From: Methanoregulaceae archaeon
GTDB taxonomy: Archaea; Halobacteriota; Methanomicrobia; Methanomicrobiales; Methanospirillaceae
Reading direction: 5' to 3'
Assembly: GCA_019695435.1 (NCBI GenBank)
Contig: JACTVF010000057.1
Location: 1-10,732, forward strand
DNA: 10,732 nucleotides
The notes under the pieces were generated by a model. That model saw only the letters and a program-made list of their open reading frames with translations. It did not search any database and was not told where the DNA came from. Shown here in pieces: positions 5,960-10,732 of this stretch; the first letter of the stretch is position 1; every line of letters begins with the position of its first letter. A program made the position numbers and the translations under genes.

Positions 5960-7039
5960 TTACTCTGAATAGAGCATCTGCACAAGTTTCTCCGCTGATT
6001 CTTTGGTGATGCCCATATCAAAGATTGTAAAGCGTTCCGGGCGGATAGTCTTTGCCATGAGGAGCGCCTTCACAGCGACCTCATCACTGATACCAAGATC
6101 TGCAGGTGTCACAGGGGCGCCAATCTTCTTAAGGGACTCCCGGATTCCCCGCCAGTCGCCGCCATGCAGGTACATCGAGATAATGGTACCGATACCACAG
6201 CTCTCCCCGTGCAGCGCCTTTCCCGGTGCGAGGCGGTCGAGAGCATGAGAGAACTTATGCTCCCCCCCGCTCGCAGGCCGGGACGACCCGGCAATGCTCA
6301 TCGCAACCCCGCTCGACACAAGTGCTTTCGTGACAAACCACGCCGATTGTTCCTGGTGCGGTTTGATGAGATCGGCATTTTTGACAAGAATCTCCGCAGT
6401 CATCTTGGAGAGCGCGATCGCGTACTCGCTCATCGGCTCACCCTTGATCCGGTGGGCCAACTCCCAGTCGAGGATAGCTGTATAATTGGAGATCACATCG
6501 GCACAGCCGGCCGCTAGGAGACGGTGCGGGGCGGATGCAATGATACCGGTATCCGCGATGATTGCCAGAGGGGGATGCGCCTCAAGGGAGACATTGCCTT
6601 CTCCCGTGGGCACCGATGCCCGGGCTGATGCGATGCCGTCATGGGATGCCGCAGTCGGGACGGAGACAAACTGCCGGTCGATGTTGTACGACACGATCTT
6701 TGCCGTATCGATCACCCGGCCCCCGCCAACCCCAACCACAAAGTCCATGTCCTGCGCCGCGTGCTCCGCTTCATGAATAATCTTCGGGCTGATCTCTTCG
6801 GCAATGAAGACTTTTACCGTACCGGTACGGGAGAGCAGATCCTGTACGGTCCTTCCTGCCCGCTCCATGGTGTTCTTGCCGGAGATCAGGAGGGAAGACC
6901 TGCCCAGTTTGAGGTCTTCACAGACCGGGGTGATCTGGTTAAGGACATCGTGGCCGATCACGACATCCCGAGGAAACTGCATCCACTTGGTCTTGTCAAA
7001 GACCTTCTCTTTAAGTACTTTTATAGTATCCGGGCTCAT
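5960..7039 (-). CDS. egsA: sn-Glycerol-1-phosphate dehydrogenase
   Basis: This cytoplasmic enzyme reduces dihydroxyacetone phosphate to sn-glycerol-1-phosphate with NAD(P)H, making the backbone that gives archaeal lipids their stereochemistry. The 359-residue protein belongs to the iron/zinc dehydrogenase-dehydroquinate synthase fold. It has a dinucleotide-binding loop GVGGGRVIDTAK (103-114), SVPTAASHDGIAS (126-138), and likely zinc ligands Asp181 (GCADVISNY), His261 (GGEHKFSHALD) and His277 (ALHGESCGIG). Length and motifs are normal. The ATG at 7039 has no clear ribosome binding site. The best TATA-like element on the minus strand is at 7067-7074, which predicts a leader of only a few bases. 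The divergent DUF63 gene begins 11 nt away, and UPF0179 follows 35 nt downstream. Confidence 0.97.
   Translation of the reverse strand: MSPDTIKVLKEKVFDKTKWMQFPRDVVIGHDVLNQITPVCEDLKLGRSSLLISGKNTMERAGRTVQDLLSRTGTVKVFIAEEISPKIIHEAEHAAQDMDFVVGVGGGRVIDTAKIVSYNIDRQFVSVPTAASHDGIASARASVPTGEGNVSLEAHPPLAIIADTGIIASAPHRLLAAGCADVISNYTAILDWELAHRIKGEPMSEYAIALSKMTAEILVKNADLIKPHQEQSAWFVTKALVSSGVAMSIAGSSRPASGGEHKFSHALDRLAPGKALHGESCGIGTIISMYLHGGDWRGIRESLKKIGAPVTPADLGISDEVAVKALLMAKTIRPERFTIFDMGITKESAEKLVQMLYSE
7018..7027 (+). promoter_or_regulatory. Putative TATA box for the DUF63-SpoIIM-proS operon
   Basis: CTTTTATAGT lies inside the 5' coding end of egsA on the opposite strand. A start about 25 nt downstream would fall near 7048, only a few bases before the ATG at 7051, predicting a leaderless or nearly leaderless transcript. 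This agrees with the lack of a strong ribosome binding site there. Confidence 0.4.
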
Positions 7040-7050
7040 CGGTATTATGA

Positions 7051-7983
7051 ATGATTAGTGATTTCATATACAAATATTACATTGATCTTAATAGTTCCTT
7101 GACGATCTTATGGACAGCCGTATGTAATTTCATATCCAAATATTACATCGTTCCCGTCAGGGACGGCGAGCCCTATAATATTGTCGAGACGCTTACCTAC
7201 GCGATTATCCTTATTATTGGCGTGTATTTGTTGTACCGCTGGTTCTCGAATTCGACATGGCTTTCAGAGCACGGCATAAAACTGGATTCCGCGTTCATCC
7301 TTGCAACGATCCCGTACGTGGTGCTCGGCGGCGTGCTCCGGGTGATCCAGGATGCCGGGATGGTCACGGGAGACTGGCAGTACCTGATCGTCACCCCCCC
7401 GATCTATTTTGTCCTCTTCTTTTTTGTCATCGGGATGATCTTTATCGGCGGCACGATCAGGAAAAACGACCTGATCAAAGATTTCCTGTCGTTCTACGCT
7501 CTCATCGGCTGCATGGCAGTTCTTGTCATCACGCTTATCCTTGCCGCATGGGGCATGACCCACACCCGTATCGATCTCTTCATCCTCGCTATTATCCCGC
7601 TCATGGCGATCACGGCATCTGTGCTTGTCTGGGCCTGCATGCGCTACGTCCTGAAGTGGGAGTACGTCAGCGATCCGCTCTACCTCGTCCTGATCTTCGG
7701 GCAGATGCTGGACGCAAGTGCCACCAGTTACGGCCTTACCTTTCACCCGGCAGTTCATTATATCGAGCAGCACGTGGTCGGGTCAAACCTCATCGATATG
7801 ACCGGCACCGCATTCGTGATGTTTCCCCTGAAACTCGTGGTGCTCTTCCCCGCGATCTATATCATGCAGCTCTACCGGAAAGAGGCAAACCCCGCGTTCT
7901 GGCATCTCGTCCTGCTCGCGATGATTGTGGTCGGCCTTGCCCCGGGAGTCCGGGATATGATCCGGATGGTCCTTTATGTCTGA
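7051..7983 (+). CDS. DUF63 family polytopic membrane protein
   Basis: The 310-residue protein matches the archaeal membrane family DUF63, whose function is unknown. About seven or eight hydrophobic segments can be seen near residues 48-66, 80-99, 113-133, 146-167, 174-196, 207-222, 255-273 and 284-299. Conserved-looking polar motifs include VLRVIQDAG (95-103), FGQMLDASATSYGL (216-229), FPLKLVV (258-264) and GLAPGVRDMIR (295-305). Charged residues within membrane segments suggest an enzyme or transporter. Residues 4-11 (DFIYKYYI) and 26-33 (NFISKYYI) are copies encoded by the 27-bp DNA repeat. The second copy sits where I recall family members normally starting, so about 22 residues at the N-terminus look extra. 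The ATG at 7051 is the only ATG in frame there. The gene overlaps the SpoIIM gene by 8 nt. Confidence 0.88.
   Translation: MISDFIYKYYIDLNSSLTILWTAVCNFISKYYIVPVRDGEPYNIVETLTYAIILIIGVYLLYRWFSNSTWLSEHGIKLDSAFILATIPYVVLGGVLRVIQDAGMVTGDWQYLIVTPPIYFVLFFFVIGMIFIGGTIRKNDLIKDFLSFYALIGCMAVLVITLILAAWGMTHTRIDLFILAIIPLMAITASVLVWACMRYVLKWEYVSDPLYLVLIFGQMLDASATSYGLTFHPAVHYIEQHVVGSNLIDMTGTAFVMFPLKLVVLFPAIYIMQLYRKEANPAFWHLVLLAMIVVGLAPGVRDMIRMVLYV
7061..7153 (+). repeat. 27-bp direct repeat, two copies 66 nt apart
   Basis: The unit at 7061-7087 recurs at 7127-7153 with 24 of 27 bases identical. Both begin ATTTCATAT and contain CAAATATTACAT. The mismatches are at unit positions 10 (A/C), 23 (T/C) and 25 (A/T). 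The offset is exactly 22 codons, so both copies are read in the same frame of the DUF63 gene. The 39 bases between the copies show no match to the sequence after the second copy, so this is not a plain tandem duplication of a 66-bp unit. Confidence 0.85.
7067..7074 (-). promoter_or_regulatory. Putative TATA box for egsA
   Basis: On the minus strand this reads TTTGTATA, a moderate TATA match. A start about 25 nt downstream would be near 7045, some six bases before the egsA ATG. The element lies within the first copy of the 27-bp direct repeat; the second copy has a base change that weakens the TATA match. Confidence 0.35.
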
Positions 7984-8569
7984 TCCCGTTGCGTCACACA
8001 TCCCGGATCATTCCTCCATAGGCAATAGCATCATTATCACGATGCTTCTTTTTATAGTCGCAATGCTCGTGGGATGGATCGGAACTGCACATAACCCAAC
8101 GGTAGGAAATGAACTGCTCATGATGTTCCAGAAAGAGATCGCCGGCCAGATTACGATCGGCAATCCTGCCGATATGTGCGTCAAGCTTTTTGCGAACAAT
8201 CTCGAAGCCTGTATCCTGCTCTTTCTGGGAGGGGCCTCCTTTGGCATTCTCACGATATTTATTTTGAGCCTGAACGGAATCGTGATCGGTGCGGTCACCG
8301 AGATCATCAGCCACGGTCACTCGGCAATCTTTATTGCCGCCGCCATCCTCCCCCATGGGATCTTCGAGATTCCCGCATTTATCATCGCCGCGGCGCTCGG
8401 ATTTCTTATGGCGCAGTCGCTTATAATTGAATGGTATGGGGCTGCTGATACAGCTGCTGAAGCTGGGCATTTTGCCCGGCTCTTTCTCCTGTACGTGCTG
8501 CCACTTATCACCGTGGCGGCACTGGTCGAGGCTTTTATTACTCCGGCAGTCATACAATTGGTAGCTTAA
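7976..8569 (+). CDS. SpoIIM/DUF95-family integral membrane protein
   Basis: This 197-residue protein has the SpoIIM-family signature: FANNLEACILLFLGGASFGILT (72-93), LNGIVIGAV (99-107) and ILPHGIFEIPAFIIAAALGF (124-143). Hydrophobic segments lie near residues 18-36, 76-97, 98-110, 116-145 and 168-192. In bacteria SpoIIM takes part in the membrane remodelling of sporulation. Archaea do not sporulate, so the archaeal role is unknown and may involve membrane dynamics or transport. The ATG at 7976 overlaps the DUF63 stop by 8 nt, with GGATGGT upstream as a possible ribosome binding site. The overlap implies translational coupling of the two membrane proteins. proS begins 9 nt after the stop. Confidence 0.9.
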   Translation: MSDPVASHIPDHSSIGNSIIITMLLFIVAMLVGWIGTAHNPTVGNELLMMFQKEIAGQITIGNPADMCVKLFANNLEACILLFLGGASFGILTIFILSLNGIVIGAVTEIISHGHSAIFIAAAILPHGIFEIPAFIIAAALGFLMAQSLIIEWYGAADTAAEAGHFARLFLLYVLPLITVAALVEAFITPAVIQLVA

Positions 8570-8578
8570 GAGGTTTTT

Positions 8579-10015
8579 ATGGACGAGGATGCGGGTGCCC
8601 TGCCAAAAAAACAGGATTTTGCCGAATGGTATAACGAACTTCTGTGGCGTGCGGAGATCATGGATGTCCGCTACCCGGTAAAAGGGCTCTATGTCTGGTT
8701 TCCCTACGGGTTTGCAATCCGCAAATATGTGTACCAGCACCTGCGCGAACTCCTAGACCGGGACCACAAGGAGACGCTTTTTCCCCTGCTTATCCCGGAG
8801 CAGGAATTCATGAAAGAGGCAGAGCACATCAAGGGCTTCGAGAACGAGGTCTACTGGGTGACTTATGGCGGCACGACACCCCTTGATGTAAAACTGGCAC
8901 TCCGGCCCACGAGCGAGACGGCAATCTACCCGATGTTTGCTCTCTGGGTGCGTTCCCACGCGGATCTTCCTATAAAGATATACCAGATTGTTAATACATT
9001 CCGGTACGAGACCAAGCAGACCCGCCCGATGATCCGTGCCCGTGAGATCACCTCGTTCATGGAATCACATACCGTTCACGCGATGTGGGACGAGGCGGAG
9101 GCACAGGTTGAATCGGAGATCGCGCTCACCCGCGAGTTTTACCAGAGCCTCTGCATCCCGATCATTATCTCGAAACGCCCCGACTGGGACAAGTTCCCCG
9201 GCGCGGATTATACGATCGCGGTGGATACGATCATGCCGAACGGCAAAACCCTCCAGATTGGCACCGTCCATCATCTCGGCGACCATTTCTCCAGAACGTT
9301 CTCCATCCAGTACGAGGACAAGAACGGCGAGCAGAAGGTCGCGTTCCAGACCTGCTACGGGATCTCGGAGCGCTGCATCGCGGCGCTGATCTCCGTGCAT
9401 GGCGATGACAAAGGTCTCATCCTCCCGCCGGCAGTCGCCTCGCACCAGACCGTGATCGTGCCGATCACGATCGGAAAACGTCACGATGATGTGATGGCCG
9501 CTGCGGAAAAACTCAAAATCGATCTCGAAGCGGCCGGTTTCCGGGTGAAACTGGATACCCGTGACATGCGGCCGGGAGCGAAATATTACTGGTGGGAACT
9601 CCGTGGCGTCCCGCTCAGGCTCGAACTGGGGCCAAGGGATCTCGATGCCGGTAAAGCGATGGCGGTAAAACGGGGTGGCAAAAAGACCACCATCTCCCTT
9701 GCAACAGCAGCTGATGATGTTACAAGGGTTCTTGATGAGATCACGGACGACATCCGGGCAAAAGCAGAGGAGCACACGAAAACACATCTCTGCACGGTTG
9801 ATTCGATGGATGCCTTAAACTCCGCCCTCAATGAAGGGAAAGTTGCGGTCGTCCACTGGTGTCGGGAGCGGGGGTGTGGCGATGCCATTGAAGAGAGAGC
9901 AAATTCGAGCCTGCTCGGGACTGATGTCCGGTCGGACTACGTCGAGACCACGGACGGTCCCTGCATCATCTGCGGGAAGCCGGGCAAAGCAACACTGATC
10001 GGGCGGACATACTGA
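8579..10015 (+). CDS. proS: Prolyl-tRNA synthetase, archaeal/eukaryotic type
   Basis: ProRS joins proline to tRNA-Pro. The 478-residue protein is the short archaeal/eukaryotic class II form without an editing insertion. Visible parts are [20 protein letters not shown] at the N-terminus, [12 protein letters not shown] (109-120), motif 2 ([17 protein letters not shown], 141-157), [11 protein letters not shown] (228-238), motif 3 ([14 protein letters not shown], 259-272, with Arg265), and the anticodon-binding domain (about 285-400). A C-terminal zinc domain has Cys428, Cys433, Cys462 and Cys465, and the chain ends in Tyr, as is usual for this type. The ribosome binding site GAGGT lies 4 nt before the ATG. 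It appears to be the last gene of the DUF63-SpoIIM-proS operon. No damage is seen. Confidence 0.98.
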   Translation: MDEDAGALPKKQDFAEWYNELLWRAEIMDVRYPVKGLYVWFPYGFAIRKYVYQHLRELLDRDHKETLFPLLIPEQEFMKEAEHIKGFENEVYWVTYGGTTPLDVKLALRPTSETAIYPMFALWVRSHADLPIKIYQIVNTFRYETKQTRPMIRAREITSFMESHTVHAMWDEAEAQVESEIALTREFYQSLCIPIIISKRPDWDKFPGADYTIAVDTIMPNGKTLQIGTVHHLGDHFSRTFSIQYEDKNGEQKVAFQTCYGISERCIAALISVHGDDKGLILPPAVASHQTVIVPITIGKRHDDVMAAAEKLKIDLEAAGFRVKLDTRDMRPGAKYYWWELRGVPLRLELGPRDLDAGKAMAVKRGGKKTTISLATAADDVTRVLDEITDDIRAKAEEHTKTHLCTVDSMDALNSALNEGKVAVVHWCRERGCGDAIEERANSSLLGTDVRSDYVETTDGPCIICGKPGKATLIGRTY

Positions 10016-10042
10016 ATTTTCCCGAAATTACAGTGTCTTTTT
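10015..10042 (+). terminator. Possible terminator after proS
   Basis: A short AT-rich dyad, AATTT-TCCCG-AAATT (10015-10029), starts at the proS stop codon. It is followed by a T5 tract at 10038-10042. The stem is weak, and archaeal termination may rely mostly on the T-tract. Confidence 0.4.
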
Positions 10043-10513
10043 GCATTATTGAACACAGATTTGCTGGGCCACTGAGGTTCCGTACCAGCAGATGATATAA
10101 TCTCTTGTCTAGGGGAACAACAGGGGACACTGGTTTTCCGGATCATTATTGTACCATAATGGAAATGATACCCCAGGGTACAGGGACAGAACGTCGATAC
10201 AATTTATCCATTACATTAAAAGTTCCGGTAAGACAGAGTTGTATAATAGTACACATTCCTATGGCAAAGATCGGAAGGAAATGCCGTAGCACAACGACGC
10301 TGTGACGATAGTAGCAGGTTTATGCAAGAACTATTTACACCCCCCTCACATTCCGGTACCTGGCAGGAAGGAGAGCGATACAGGATCACAACATCTGCAT
10401 TCCCAAAACCCGATGAACAGGAAATGTGCGTTAATGTTATGAGAGAATACCGCCCCCTATTTACATAAGCGATCGCGTGCACGTTGGCACACCTCAGGAT
10501 ATACGAGAGAGAG
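10016..10513. other. Long intergenic region, about 500 nt, with short inverted repeats
   Basis: No convincing protein-coding gene, tRNA or repeat array is visible between proS and the secreted-protein gene. One open frame from about 10105 to 10305 has a non-ATG start, no ribosome binding site and an unrecognisable translation. The stretch contains a 9-bp stem (10059-10067 with 10085-10093, 17-nt loop). Further on, at 10142-10182, there is a set of short, mutually exclusive inverted repeats. The right end holds the presumed promoter of the next gene. It could carry a small RNA or a long leader, but the sequence alone does not show this. Confidence 0.6.
10460..10468 (+). promoter_or_regulatory. 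Putative TATA box of the secreted-protein gene
   Basis: TTTACATAA is a moderate archaeal TATA match about 50 nt before the ATG at 10514. A start near 10488 would leave a 26-nt leader containing a purine-rich GAGAGAGAG stretch just before the ATG. Two abutting 8-bp palindromes, GCGATCGC and CGTGCACG, occupy 10469-10483 between this box and the expected start. Confidence 0.35.
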
Positions 10514-10732
10514 ATGAAATCAAGAACCACGGCCATAACCCTGATTGCACTGCTGGTAGTGCTGATTCTGCCGGCATCTGCCGCGCTCACTGCAGTGACC
10601 AGCAGCCCCCAGACCATTGTAAAGGCAGATACAGTGACTCTCTCAGGTACCGGTGCACAGAATTGTTCTGTAATCCTCTGGATCCTCGGTAGGAATTACT
10701 TTGCGACCACCCCGGCAAAACCGGACAAAATA
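10514..10732 (+). CDS. Secreted surface-type protein, 5' part only
   Basis: The frame is open from the ATG at 10514 to the window edge (73 residues). It begins with a clear signal peptide: basic MKSR, a hydrophobic core TLIALLVVLIL, and a likely cleavage after PASA near residue 23. The mature start (ALTAVTSSPQTIVKADTVTL, then SGTGAQNCSV and ILGRNYF) has the Thr/Ser/Val-rich, beta-rich character of an Ig-like or S-layer-associated domain. I recall similar 'SP.TV..GDTVTISGTA...WI.GKNYF' patterns in surface proteins of Methanomicrobiales, but I cannot name a family with certainty. The ribosome binding site is poor (GAGAGAGAG). The rest of the gene, any repeats and any membrane anchor lie outside the window. 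Confidence 0.75.
   Translation, partial: MKSRTTAITLIALLVVLILPASAALTAVTSSPQTIVKADTVTLSGTGAQNCSVILWILGRNYFATTPAKPDKI

Noticed and set aside
7257..8740. Alternative open frames overlapping DUF63, SpoIIM and the proS start on both strands (up to 254 residues)
   Set aside because: Translations are rich in Arg, His, Pro and Asp without family features, while the called frames give coherent membrane proteins and ProRS.
9065..9787. 240-residue minus-strand open frame inside proS
   Set aside because: It is fully antisense to a complete ProRS with all catalytic motifs and shows no domain of its own.
10105..10305. 66-residue plus-strand open frame in the long gap after proS
   Set aside because: Non-ATG start, no ribosome binding site, unrecognisable translation and inverted repeats within it; treated as non-coding.
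10016..10513. Possible tRNA or box C/D small RNA in the gap (ATGATA and CTGA-like pieces near 10071-10097)
   Set aside because: No T-loop consensus or cloverleaf was found, and the box-like pieces are in the wrong order and spacing for a C/D RNA.
10216..10617. 133-residue minus-strand open frame opposite the secreted-protein start
   Set aside because: Antisense to a clear signal peptide and crossing a probable promoter; the composition does not resemble a protein.
1..10732. CRISPR array, insertion sequence, prophage or defence system
   Set aside because: No regularly spaced repeats, no transposase or integrase, no terminal inverted repeats and no defence-like genes were seen; the content is housekeeping.

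Overview
This window is most likely from a methanogenic euryarchaeon, probably order Methanomicrobiales. The evidence is an archaeal-type gene set: ribosomal proteins eL42 and eS27, archaeal GINS and PriS, archaeal Elp3, sn-glycerol-1-phosphate dehydrogenase for archaeal lipids, an archaeal-type ProRS, and the archaeal families UPF0058, UPF0179 and DUF63. The coding sequence is moderately GC-rich with AT-rich promoter gaps. The order-level placement is inferred from remembered protein similarity and was not tested by search. Coding density is high and nearly everything is housekeeping. No tRNA, rRNA, CRISPR array or transposon was seen.

Layout. (1) 1-506, minus strand: rpl44e, rps27e and the first eight codons of the aIF2-alpha gene, a translation operon with 5-11 nt gaps. 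(2) 780-4491, minus strand: a four-gene cluster read as UPF0058, elp3, priS, GINS. It links a histidine-rich protein and a tRNA wobble-uridine modifier to the replicative primase and the replisome GINS subunit. The gaps are 5 nt, a 4-nt ATGA overlap, and 27 nt. (3) 4545-5444, plus strand: a lone ADP-ribosylglycohydrolase, divergent from the replication cluster across a compact AT-rich promoter. It ends 33 nt from the convergent UPF0179 gene, with a short dyad acting as likely two-way terminator. (4) 5478-7039, minus strand: egsA (glycerol-1-phosphate dehydrogenase) followed by the cysteine-rich UPF0179 gene. (5) 7051-10015, plus strand: a DUF63 membrane protein, a SpoIIM-family membrane protein and proS, tightly packed (8-nt overlap, then a 9-nt gap). 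(6) 10016-10513: about 500 nt without a convincing gene. (7) 10514-end: the start of a secreted protein with a signal peptide, cut by the window edge.

How the genes relate. The replication cluster couples primer synthesis and the CMG-type helicase cofactor to tRNA modification. The egsA/DUF63/SpoIIM region puts the enzyme that makes the archaeal lipid backbone back to back with two uncharacterised polytopic membrane proteins. A shared membrane or envelope role is a reasonable guess but only that.

The least ordinary signals are at non-coding or gene-start scale. One is a 27-bp near-identical direct repeat, exactly 66 nt apart, in the 5' end of the DUF63 gene. A second is the 11-nt divergent egsA/DUF63 start region, where each gene's best TATA element lies inside the other's coding sequence. 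A third is an inverted repeat bracketing the TATA box between UPF0058 and the ADP-ribosylglycohydrolase. The fourth is a set of mutually exclusive inverted repeats in the long gap after proS. I did not find a convincing new multi-gene system.
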